Assembly: GCF_009389715.1 (NCBI RefSeq) | Contig: NC_052400.1 | Span: 434,001 to 498,000 of the forward strand | DNA: 64,000 bases | Direction: 5' to 3' | Source: Phoenix dactylifera | Taxonomy: Eukaryota; Streptophyta; Magnoliopsida; Arecales; Arecaceae | Shown here: in pieces, positions 21,701 to 33,800 of the stretch | Layout of the letters: each line of letters starts with the position of its first letter | Position numbering within the stretch: position 1 is the stretch's first letter | The notes under the pieces: model-generated | Database searches by the model: none | What the model saw: the letters and a program-made list of their open reading frames with translations, nothing else | Told to the model about the DNA's origin: nothing | Program-made: the position numbers and the translations under genes

Positions 21701-24700
21701 TTGTTTTGCCTTCAATTGCTGGAGGGTGAGAGAGAGGCTTCTAGAGGCTCGACATGGTTCTTCCAAAGCCACTTTTAAGGAATAGGAGACACCTCACTTT
21801 TAGAGCGTGGATTTGTTATGGAGGTTTAAGATAGTTTCAATAACAATGGTCAAGAATCATTGTCCCATCTTCCTAGGATTGGTTTAAATAATTCTTCTGC
21901 ACCATTCATTACCATTAAGGGTTTAATGGTTTATCAATGCAATCTCAGACAGATCATTTTTTATAACTTATTTTGGCCCCACTCCTAATAGGAACATCCT
22001 TATGTCCTTGCACATTCCATTTTACTTCAGTCAGTTCACTATGCTGTCCTTATGCTTTCTTGTTATATCAAATATCTGATGATCCTTAATTTATACATTT
22101 AAAAATTTGTGTAATTCAATAACTAAAGTTACTATTATTTAGCTTTTGATAACATATAAAAGTTTAAATAGCAAGGCTTTATCAGGAGTCATGTACTAGG
22201 GGAATATGATTAGTATTCTCAAAGTACAACCAAGTTTGTTTCATACAACTAAAAGAAATGGCAGTTGCTGGTGACAATAGAAGCTTAGATATGATACATA
22301 GGGTGTATATTATCAAAATTTATCTAATATTGGTGCGCTTGAATATTACTTGGGACATGAGAAATTTTGATATAAAAATTAGATTTGACTGATTTTGGTC
22401 TATTCTGTAAGTTCTTGGGAAATAGTGGACTTAGATTTGCAAAAATGGTAAAATACTCGACACACCCTTCTCTGAGGCATGGTGGCAATAAAAGGTACTT
22501 TTGCAAGAATATTGGAAGACTGTGGAATTCTACAATCATGGATTCTTTCTCTACTTAAGAGAACTTCTACTAAGCATGCTTCTTATGACAAAGGCATCTT
22601 TCTCTCTTTTCGTTGAGGGGATTTTATATCATAGTGGGACCTTTGGTGCTTTTAAGGACACTATGGAAGCTGGATTTTTTTTCTTTACTAGTTTTAGAAA
22701 AGGCATTGAGATTCTGTATACTGTTGAATTTTGAATGAAGCATGTACTCTGCAGAACATATAACAAATATGGGCCATTTGCTGTTTCAGATTTGTTCATC
22801 TCATGAAGTTTAGTCATTCATGTAGTTTATCCATCATGATAAGACCATTGATCAAGGTTCGCCATGTCGGTATCAAACCTTGTACCGGACCTCGTAATCG
22901 TATTCGATTCACGGTAGGGGCAAGGCATACCAAGTGTCAGTACGGTATGACTCCATATCGGTTTGGTACTGGTACGGTTTGGTATATCTGGTACTGCGAA
23001 CCTTGACACTGATTTCATTTATGTTCCATCTTTCATATATAAAAGTACTTTGGTTTGTTAATTCACAGGTGCGGGGGGATATAGCAAGATCCCTGATGTA
23101 TATGGCTGTATCTTATGGATTCCATCAGCCTGATGGGAACTCACATCTACAGCTTTCTGATTCCCCGAGCATTGGTAAGTTAATAATGATTGTTAACAAA
23201 CTGAGTCATAATTTTATTTGATCACAGCAGGAACTTATCATGGATAGACAATAAAAAGGATAATCCATCTATTTGTTTCTTCATATAAAAGGCATCCTTA
23301 ATCAACAAGTTAGAGCATGTATCCAGTAAAAAAAAAAAATTAAGAACAACAATGACCTGTTTAAGCAGATGCAGAATCTTGGAGTTAGGCTAACTAGAAG
23401 ATATTATAAGCAATAATTGAACTGTAATAATTAAGAATTATCTATACTGAGTTGCCTTATTAGTTTTTTATATATTGATATTCCTCTTTACATTTTGAAC
23501 TGATGATCGATTTTCTCGTATGGTTTGTCAAAGCAGTTGCGATAGACCATGCCACTTGTGGAAACATAAGGGAACATTGCTAGGAAAATGGTCTGCTTTT
23601 GGAGCTTTTATGCTTTTCTCATTAAAACTGCAATCATCGTTCTATTCTAAACTTAAAACTAGATCCTTCATAACTAGCATATCAAACCCCAAGGTCACAT
23701 GTAAGATTCCATTAAAGTTGGGGCATTATGTAAATCTTTAATGTTTTAACAAAATATTTTTGTAGAAAAATATGGAGGCTTGAGATTGTGAGATATCATT
23801 TATGATGTACTTTTTGATTTTAATTAATGACTGAGCTATGATTAAAGCTCATGTATTGTACAAACAGTTATGAGAAGGATCTCAGTTGCTTTTCAGGAGA
23901 ATTAGGAAGTTCTCATTTCAAATCTTAAGGTCTATATTGTGCTCCAATCGAAGATTGTGATAACTAGATTTTTCTGCATGTTTAAGCTGCGAGTTTTATA
24001 GCTAGCTGTTATTGTGCACAATCGTGATTAGCAGTAGTAGCAGCAAACATGTAAAAGCAAGTTTATTCAGCTATCTTTTTGTTGAGAGAAAGCTTATTCA
24101 GCTATCAGAATCTATTATGCACTCACATTTTTTTCATTTTACCTAACTTACTATAGGAAGCATAAAATTCCTTTCTCATGACATTGGAAGGTTATATGTG
24201 AGCAATTTCGAGTTTTCATGCGGTGCTAGCACATATGTGAATGCCTAGTTCTTTTCACTGAATTTTGTATAATTTTAGCAAGTGCTTCTTATAGGGCTAG
24301 GTGGTAAAAGAAATGATGTTAATATTTATAAATGTGGCACCCACACATGTTTTGAGTGTTGTGTGAGTGTATCATATACATGCATAATTATGGTATTCAT
24401 CTACATATATCTATCTACATATATCTATTTATATATCCATTCATCTAATGTATGTATTTGAGATGCATACTTCTTGCTAAATCATTAATGCTAGAGTTTA
24501 AATTTTTTTCAAGCTTTAGATAGTTTTATCGATCTCTAAATTAGCCAATAGATTGGTCTCAACAATTTAATGACCAACAACATTCCTCAATAGGAATAAC
24601 ACTGTATTAACCATCTTGATGCACAACTATCGCCAAAGAATTGTCATTTCATTATCAAATATTTGGCAAGAATTGTATAAACTGTATCACTCTTTGTGTG

Positions 24701-27287
24701 ATCCAAGAGGATCGTCTACCATCGTGGACCAATCTGACCTCTTAGGGTAGGTCTGGATGGGGTTTGGGAGCAAGATCTACCACTTCTAGGACTTAGTTGC
24801 GAATTAAAACTTTTGGAAACCATAACTTCTAATCTAGAAGGAATTTGAGAACATGACAAAAGATGGTTGATATAGGAGTCAAGATCTAGCTTCTCTCCAA
24901 ATTTGAAAAATTTGTAACATTTTTTTTCAAAAAATTCAGCCCCAACTAGGAGAGGAATCCGATCTGAATTCTAACGGGGCAGACTTCACTAATATAAGTA
25001 GAAGACTTGTACTACATTTTTGTATACATTCAAGTGGATGAAGGTAAAAGAGGTTTTATCGTGCTTTCTTCCCTATCTTTCTTTTTAACTAGAAGATGAA
25101 TCTAGCTAAATTTAAAACACAGACCTCACTAGTAAAAAAAAAAAAAGGACTCTGTATCACTTTTAATGATCTTTAATGAAAGCAAAGGGTTCAGATCTCT
25201 ATTTTCGAAAATTATCTTATTTATTATTATTTTGGAATGTCTGAGCTGAGTGATTGAAGGAATTTCTTCTCATTGGATCAAGTTACTAGCGAGCTTTGTC
25301 CTTCTACTTTCTTCTACTCCATGCGTATGAAAGTATGGTACAAGGCCTTTATTTACACTAGTGAAGTCTGCCCTTTTAGAATGCAGATCATATTCCTTTC
25401 CTAGTTGGGACCAATTTTCGCAAAATGAAAAATATTATAAAATTTTTCAAATTTGAAGAGAATCTGGATCTCAACTCCCACATTAACTTAGTCTCAGAAT
25501 CATCAAATTTCTCCCGGATTAGAAGTTATTGTTTCCTAAAGTTTCAGTTTGTGATTGAATCCTAGATGTGGCCGATCTTATTCCAAACCCTATTCAAGCC
25601 TACCCCAAGTGGTCAGGTTGGTCCATGGCGGTTCAGGTGATCTATGGGTGCGCACATGCATGTGTAAACACATGGCTGGCCTATGTTCTGGTGACAAGCA
25701 AAGTACCCGAAAATCGGTTGAACGTCCAACTTGTATTATGATAATCTTCTGTCATTGTATGAGATTCATATATTCTCTTCGTATATTGATAGATTTATCC
25801 GTTGCTTTTCTAACCAGATTTCAGTAAAACGGTTTTCATACTCATGTCAGCATATATTTCTTTTAGGAAGAAATGAGATGGGTCTCCTTTCTGCATTACT
25901 ACAATGGAATGAACTTGATCCACCTTCAAGAGCTGAGCAGTTGAGAAATGAGAGAATATGCAGGCTCTACCAGCACAACAGGAATCCCTTCATTGATCAT
26001 CCAGAATATGCCAATCTCATATGGAAGCATGGCACTCCAAGCAGTCCAACTGTGCGCAACACCTCGCCAAAGGCTTGGATTAATGAGTTCCACTATAGCA
26101 ATAAAGGCAAAGACCAAAATGAGGTGTGTTTCTCCACAAGCAAATATTTCATATTGTCCATTATCTTAAATCATGAAGACTTCTCCCATAAATGTGAAAA
26201 ATTAGACTAAACATTGATTCTCATTTTATATTCAAGAATTGTCTAAGCTAATATGATGTTGTTACAAAGTATATGTTACATAAGTTTTCTGCATTCTTCA
26301 GATTTCACCTTTGAGGGCTTTATGGTTGAATTATCTAAACAAGCCAGAATGCATGGACCGGGTTTTTTTGGGGTGTGCGCATGCAGAAATATGTATATAT
26401 ATATCGCTATAGTTTTCAAGCAAGCATTAGAAGACTGAAAAGATTGCCAGCTATTTGAGTACTAACTACCAACATCTGTTTTAGATATAGTCTTAGATGT
26501 GATTGGCAGATATTTTAATAATTTTGGAAAATTTCAGTAACTTGCTGGACTTGGTAGGACTGAGCAATTAAGGCTAAGCTATAGGTGGAATTATGCATCT
26601 AAAAATCAGCCTGGCCTTGGAAACTGCATTATGACACAAAACCAGGAACAAAGATAAAGCCAAACGCATGATAACTACTGCACAATCCTGACCATAGATA
26701 ACACAAGAGCACCAGTTTCTGTTGAGAACAAGGTAAATAGCCGGTTGCAACTCCTGTGTATCGTCTTTGCAACTTTTTTCAAGCAATAACTTAAGCTACT
26801 CCTGGAGTAAATATTATAATGGCAGTTTATTCAATTGGTGCAGTTTATTGAGATTGTAGTTGGGCCATCAACTGATGCAGCATCCCTGAAGCTTATATTG
26901 TATAATGGAAGTAACGGAAGAATGTACAGGTCATTGTCACTGTCAGACAATGAAGCTTTTAGTGTCAGCAAAAGTGGATCAGGATTTCTCATCTACACAG
27001 CTTTTATTCCTATCCAGAACGGTCCTGCTGATGGTATAGCATTGCTTTCAGGCAGAGATGGAAAACAGTTTGAAGTGTTGCAGTTTCTGTCTTACGGAGG
27101 TACTGTCAGAGCGATGGATGGTCCGGCAAAAGGCACTGAATCTATGGATATTATGGTTCAAGAAACAGAAGGGTCATCAGAACATGATTCATTAGGATTG
27201 ACAGGTCAGAAGCTTGGAGAGTACAAATGGTTAAAGTTCACTGGAGATGCAACCCCAGGAGAGCCAAATATTGGGCAGAGGCTGTAG
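18778..27287 (+). CDS. Endonuclease I-family nuclease with plastid-like N-terminus and lamin-tail-like C-terminal region
   Basis: Predicted metal-dependent DNA/RNA endonuclease of the His-Me finger class (EndA/NucM/BsnI relatives). Exons: 18778-18992, 19117-19357, 19427-19491, 19624-19688, 20618-20704, 21129-21259, 23069-23174, 25867-26123, 26844-27287; all junctions keep frame, giving 536 residues. Residues 1-75 are rich in Ser, Arg and hydroxyl residues, like a transit peptide. A hydrophobic stretch then ends in SPVADA (AxA-type cleavage), suggesting a plastid and perhaps thylakoid-lumen route (inference). The nuclease core has NREHLWPRSYG with the presumed catalytic His, and DLHNIRPADVNVNSSRGN. 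The last two exons give WINEFHYSN.GKDQNEFIEI followed by KLILYNGSNGRMY, the lamin-tail-like module found after endonuclease I domains in bacterial secreted nucleases. I do not recall a characterised plant member, so substrate and role are unknown. Confidence 0.82.
22852..23006. mobile_element. Small GTAC-rich inverted-repeat element in intron 6 of the endonuclease gene
   Basis: A 155-bp element with perfect 11-bp termini TCAAGGTTCGC and GCGAACCTTGA, and many internal words of the type CGGTATxx and GGTACTGGTACGG. It ends 62 bp before exon 7. A relative lies at 59463-59640. No coding capacity; no clear target-site duplication. Confidence 0.6.
24710..25650. mobile_element. Large foldback element in intron 7 of the endonuclease gene
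   Basis: About 940 bp that is largely one long inverted repeat. The left arm (about 24710-25070) aligns to the reverse complement of the right arm (about 25250-25650) at roughly 75-80% by eye. Landmarks: GGACCAATCTGACC (left) against GGTCAGGTTGGTCC (right), GCAGACTTCACTA against TAGTGAAGTCTGC, and AACTTCTAATC against GATTAGAAGTTA. It has no coding frame of note. It accounts for about one third of the 2.7-kb intron. Confidence 0.75.
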
Positions 27288-29749
27288 GACCTTTATTTCA
27301 CCAGATATTAGCACAAGTCAGGTGTCGTCACTGGTTTATCTAATGATAATAAGATATTGCTATTGGTGTACACTATCCTCGGTTAACAATTAATCAAGCT
27401 GGAGCCTGGGACATAACCTGCCAAAGTTGTTCTTTATCTGGCTATGTTGCTTCCTCATGTTGGTTGGAAATGAACTAGAATACAGATGTCTCATTTGATA
27501 AAAGGATGGTGGTTTCTCTCCTGATCATAGCCAAGAAGAAAAGAAACTTATGGCCACATTGAATAGATTCAGGAAAATTGGAGATTGGCCAGGAATCCTG
27601 CATCATCATCGTGGATGTAGGGATACAGCGGGTAGTCTTTACTTTGTTTTTTCAGTCTGAGGATGATGGTTTGATTCTCGGACATTCAGCGTTCCCTTAT
27701 GCAAGTATGCGATCTCTTGTTCCTTTCTGTCCCCTCCCTTGAAATGAGATTGGGAAATGGCATGTCTTTGTGACCAAAGTTTTATCTTTTAATGCGTATC
27801 TCTTGCTCTGGCAACATTGTTTCTCTCACTATTTTCAGATTTTAATCATAATATTCATTTATGATAATGAGATATTCCATGCGTGGGCTCATTTGTTTCC
27901 ACAAGTCCAACAAATCTAGATTACCTAGGGGTTATGAATGGAGATGAGGAATGTAGCCATTCATTCTGTTCACCACTGTGTTGGACACCACTGTTGCGTT
28001 ATTTTGGGACACATCAGATGATTGAGATTCTTTCATATATCTTGGACATTGCTGGAGAGGAGCTATGGATTTATGAGGAATGTAGTCAGTCTCTCCTTGT
28101 TATATGCTCCTGATAAATTTTTTTTTTATTCCTGTGGAAGTAACTAGAATTGCACCACACCATAACAGAACAGGTTGATTTCTTCATATAAATTGTATAC
28201 ATCATGCCCAGCTTTATGAAACCTTGAAAAATTAAAAAAAAGGTCTATTAAAGACACAAGATTCTTGATGCATGGGACTTGACATGTCTGTCTCTCTTAT
28301 GTGAGCTAAATACAATGCATCTATAAAGAAACTGTAAAACTTTTTTTTTTTGGCCTTTTGTTGAGTTCCATTGAACCTTCGAATGAATCTACTACAAATG
28401 AAATGTGATTGCTTCCATCCATCTCTATTATCTCCAATCCCTGAAGCCCTCTACTTGCACCTTCACGTCCTAAAGTATAAAAGTTAAAAGGATATTTATT
28501 ACCAATAAAAAATCAAGAAGATATATTAAAAGATGTTAAAGAAATACAAATTTTGCACTCTGATGAGCCAAGATTAAATAATACTCCAAAGCAAGACCAC
28601 CTGATTTTTGCGAGGCACGTGCTAGAATAAGCTAATGCTCCACGTTCATACACAGAAGCGTTTCCGTTCCCACTTATATGTGCAGCGTTCGCACAGAAGT
28701 TTTTTTTAATAATAAATACGGCAGTCGGTTTGACGATGACCCGTTTGTTCTCGCGCCGTTTGTTATCCATCCGCTTTCCGACTTCTAACGGTCAACTGAT
28801 GTCCGACGCTGCATTGCCAGAAGAGCACCCAGCACGCATTTTAACGCATTCCGTGGTCACATCGTGCTCCCCTCGTTCCCATACGCCTTCCAATACCACC
28901 TCGTAGTGCGAGAATATGGAATTAAATCTAATCCGTTCATCTTTTATTTTTACACCATTTGAATTAAATGATGATAAAAATCTTCTTGCAGTTAAATCAC
29001 TCACCGTCTAAGATGAAACGTTCCACTGATCGACGCTTCATGATTGAATTTTTTTTTTAAAAAAAAGACGTGCAGTGGGTCCACCTTCCAACCAGTACCC
29101 CACCGTCGATCTGCGAAGAAACGGTGCCGGATCACCTAACGGCAAGACCGGGAGAGCGGGACCCCATGGGAACGTGTCAGAACCTGATTCGTCGGAGAAT
29201 TGTTCCGTGTTCGGCATGATCGAGAGGTCGCCCGGTCCATAGCCGAAGCCGTTGCTGCCTCCCCGCCGCACCGACCTGCTCTCGTTTGAACCCGTCTCCC
29301 ACCATCCCTGGGAACAGAAAACAGCCCTCTCGCCCTCTCATTGTTTGACACGTCGAAAGCCCGACCGATTCACTACTATTACACCGGTCAAACCAGCCAC
29401 GCGGCAGTCGTACGAAACTCCCGTCATTGTCGCAGGCGAGATTCGTTGTTCCTGTGGGCCGTAAAACGCGGTGCCCTTCTCCTCCGCCGCAGAAGAGCCA
29501 GATAAAAGCACAAAAATGGCGTCTCTTTGCAATTCTTTTATTTATTTTACTTTTCTACCTCTGGTTAAATTTCTTAAATTCGATTATTTTATTTTTTCCA
29601 GACAACTATAGTAAAGGAAATTAGTATATTTAATTTCATAATTAAAATTTTACATTAATACCAGTGTTCTTGGCTTTGGGCCGTTGCTTCTTCACACTTG
29701 TTATACACCCCCCCCCCCCTCTCTCTCTATTCCTTTATTCTTTATTTTA
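27288..29749. other. Intergenic: endonuclease 3' flank and villin upstream region
   Basis: 27288 to about 27700 is probably the 3' UTR and flank of the endonuclease gene. 28760-29500 is markedly GC-richer than its surroundings and lies upstream of the villin 5' leader, so it may include distal promoter sequence. The open frames here overlap on both strands and show no family motif. No gene called. Confidence 0.4.
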
Positions 29750-29865
29750 GGAGCCTTTTTTGGGCGCTTTTCCCTTCGTCTTGATTCAATTTCTAGGGTT
29801 TTAGCCCTCGGACCGGTTTTTTGTTGATCCCTCGAGCGGTCGGCGACGCTCAGGTTGTTCGCCAG
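29750..29865 (+). other. Villin 5' UTR exon (approximate start)
   Basis: GTTCGCCAG|GTACG at 29865/29866 is a good donor, and the next acceptor is CTTTAACTGCAG at 30822. This leaves a 5' UTR intron of about 957 bp, common in plant actin-cytoskeleton genes. A TC-rich tract with a run of C precedes it (29707-29728). The upstream edge is not determined. The remainder of the 5' UTR is 30823-30888. Confidence 0.6.
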
Positions 29866-30888
29866 GTACGATCCCGCCGGACGATTCTTGTTATTCCTTA
29901 TTATTCCTTATTGTTTCTTTAATTTTCTAAGCGGGTTGGGTAAGTGTTGCATTCGTTTATTTAATTCTTGAGGAAAAAAAAGGATTTTTCTTGTTAACGG
30001 GTGTTGTTATTTTACTCTTATAGACATGTATCTGGAATTTGATCGAATTTCTATGATTAAAGTGGTTGTCATCATAAGCATTGTTTCTTTTTTCCCTCTT
30101 TGAGACGTCGACTTTGGTATGAACCACGATTTGAATCTGTTCTTCGCACAGCACATATTCATTGGGAGTTTTGAGTTTTTCGTGAAAGTTTAGTCGAAAG
30201 GAGTTACGAAATCTGTTTTCTTGTACAAGATTTCGTAAGTTTTCTTTGTGATGTATGAATACCATTTGAATCTCAAAGCGGAGGGTGATCTGGAACTGTT
30301 CGTGGAACAAATCTTGTTGGCCTTCAGAAGTTCTTGAATTGACCAAGAATATGCTCATCAGTTACGATGTCCATCACCTTTGGCGTTTGACTTTTTCTTT
30401 TCTCGTCGTATCTTTCATTTGGACATGTGTCTGGAGGCATAAAATATTAAATATCTGCCAATGTTGATCTGTTAAATCATTATAATTTCTTGACGTTTCA
30501 TCTGGGAATTTCGTTATTTGCCAAGTAGAATTCCAGGTTATTTTGCTCTTAGAAGGAAAAGAGATTGTATAATTTGCCTTTCACTTCAGCTTATTGCATC
30601 ACCTTGCTTGTATTCATGTAATCCATTCTACAGCTCCATGTTCTCAATCTACTTTCCTCTTTTTTTTTTTGACACCGACATCTGTGCATGGCTTGACAAT
30701 ATTGAACAATATGTGCAACGAACATGCTGTATTGCCATCTACATTCTCTATGCTAGTGTCTTCCCCATGAACCCTATTTTCTGGCAGTTCTGTCCTAATC
30801 ATGCGTGAAACTTTAACTGCAGAACTCCTCAAACTTCATTTCGAAACCAAAGCAGACAGAGAGTGTTTCCATTAGGGCGGAGGAAGAT

Positions 30889-33800
30889 ATGTCGGTGTCA
30901 ATGAGAGAGTTGGATCCTACTTTCCAAGGAGCAGGACAGAAAGCGTATCCTTTACCCTGTCAATTGTTTCACCATACAGAACTTCCATACTTAGCTTCTG
31001 ATTCTCTGATTTTAGAACATTTATGCCTCATATTTGAATGTTTGCTGTGGATATGATGAACATTTCATGATTATTTACTCATACAGTGTATCATGATACA
31101 CCTAAAGTCGTAGATGTGATTAGATATTTGTATCTTTTTACCTTGTCCCAGCTCATAAAATACAAAACTTTTTGAATCCATATGAAGGGCATTCACGTGA
31201 CATTTCGTACGAGGTTATATACAACACCATTATTACCTCTTTTAACATGTTTGCAGTGTGGAGTTTGGCCTTCTAACGGTGCCCTCTACCATGGTGTTTG
31301 CCAATTTTCAATAATTATCTGTGTTACTCTAACCTAATAGCACCAGATAAGTCACGTTCAGATATCACTGGCCATTTTGTAAACTTCTCTAGTCCCTTTT
31401 TTTATCAATTGGTACATGCGCAAGTGACTCCTAGATAGAGCCCTGGAAGAATCAACGTACCGTCTTGTAGAAGTTTACATGCATTTTGCCTATGAAACAC
31501 TTCTTTGGGGACCTCTTATCGGGGTCCTCTTATCAATTGTTTCATCAGTTCATGAAGTTCTCCTTTTCATCTTCAGTTGCCTCCAGGATTGTTGAATATA
31601 AATCGAAAGTTTGTCTCGTATTTCTTCTCTCATGAGAATTGTCCTGAGTACTTATTGATATGTTGACTATGTAGTTGTTTCAGAGAAATTTTTATTGGAG
31701 AACATGCTATATAATCATTTTTTCACCTCTGAGGTAGAGGACTAACTGTTTCATCTTTAGAGAAATTTGTTTCCATAATTGATGAGATCAGAGGTGGTGG
31801 TACATTAGTGTTTGGGAGGCAATATATTAGGATGCGATACATGGTTTGTGGTATAAATTGGTTTTTTTCTTGCAGCATTTTGCTTCGGACAGAGAGGATG
31901 CCAAACAATGTGGGGGAAAGATAGCTTCAGTTTGTAGCATGGTTTTAACAATGGACAAAAAGTGCTGCAAAATAATACTAGAATAATTTTAGAGATGAAC
32001 TCAAATATATGCGAAGTGTTGAAAACAAAACCATTCTTGAACATGAGGAAACAACAGGGAAATGCTACAACTTACAACTGTACAAGAAAATTTTGAGAAC
32101 TATTTTTATCTGCATGGTTGTTATGGATCTCTACTATGGCAAATTTAACTCAATATGCAATTCCATGCTTCACAATGGTGTGAAAAAAAATGACTCATAA
32201 TTAGACAAAATATATTGGCGCTTAAAGACGAAAAACTCCTTGTTCACAGGTGACAGAGAGGTTACTTTATGGAGAATGATCTACAAGTATATACCATTCA
32301 AGTGATCGTTCCCTACAACCAGAACACACACACACACACACACACTTTCTCTCTGTCACTACATGAACTTTGCTGATCTAGTACTATGAAGAAAATTATA
32401 GGCGATGTACACTTCTTTCCTAACGTTACTTTATTCTCAAGATTAACAGTTAATAGGTTACTCCTTTTGTTAATGTTTTTAACAACCTAGTTGAGTGTCA
32501 TGGGGTGCATAATATGGCAAAAATGTGAAGTAGGGCCTTTAAACAGGCAGAGGTTATTCAGTGTATTGACTGCTTCTGTAAACATAAGCACACACATCCA
32601 TGCAACTCATTTTCAAATTTACAATACTAATTTGTCATATTTTATTCCTAATAGCCTTGTAAGTACAACCTAGTGCTTCTTGGGATTCATATTTTAATTT
32701 TCCTTGAGAAAACATAGAGGGATTGAAATATGGCGTATTGAGAATTTTCATCCAGTTGCTGTCCCAAAGTCCTCTCATGGGAAGTTTTTCACAGGGGATT
32801 CTTACATCATTCTGAAGGTACTATTACTAGACTTATCTAAAGTGCATGCATGAAAAAACATTTGTTTGTCTTTAGCTAGTTGTACCCACGTTTTTTAGAA
32901 GTATGAGCTCATAAAACTCTGCATAAAGGTTCATATATTTGCATCTTTGGTGCATGTTATAAGTGCTTTGACTACTTTCAGACATTATATTCTTTTCACC
33001 ATACATTTACCTGTTTTGTATTCTTTTCACCGTACAACAAAGTCTTAAAAAGTCTGACAGTACTTCATTGGTCTTCCTATTGAGATATGTAAAGGGCTTT
33101 GTTCTAGCTTTTAGGTGATACAACCTTAGAGAATGTTGATTTCCCCTCCTCTTAAGATCTTCTTCGAGATCCTTGATCTTATTCAATTATGCATGGTAAT
33201 TTTTTGGCACAATCTTTCTTTGTATCCTCTGCATGAGATTTTATGATGTCATTAAATAAATTTGGCTCCTATGACCATTGCATGATTTTCACTCTTGAAG
33301 CACAGAAGACGTAGGCGGTACTGTTATTAACATATGTGCAACTGCAATACAACCTATTTGTCCTATATATTACCAGAATCCATAGCAATATAGTCTGAAA
33401 GCTGAATGTACCTAAAAATGCTGATCTGAATGGATCCAAAAAGCAGTTCTCTAAATCTTAGAAAATCACACAGAACTCCAAATAGAATAAGCAACATCGA
33501 CTTGCCTTATTGAGCTTCTTATAGATTGAAAACCCGGAGCTACTTTTGGTTTTGAGGCCTGATAGAAATCTTCATATATTCAGAGAGATGAGTTGATACT
33601 TATGGATGAGGCTCACATGGAACTCTACATCAAGGGATTCCCTGCTTGGATTCCTGATTTTGGGTGAGGCTTCACACCCGATCTTGGGTGACATAAGCAA
33701 TTTCTAGTCACATAGGAGCATTTATGGTAATAGAACAATAAGCATCAATATCTCGATCCCTATATGTACATTAAATATAGTCTCATGATGTAAGGGTGGC

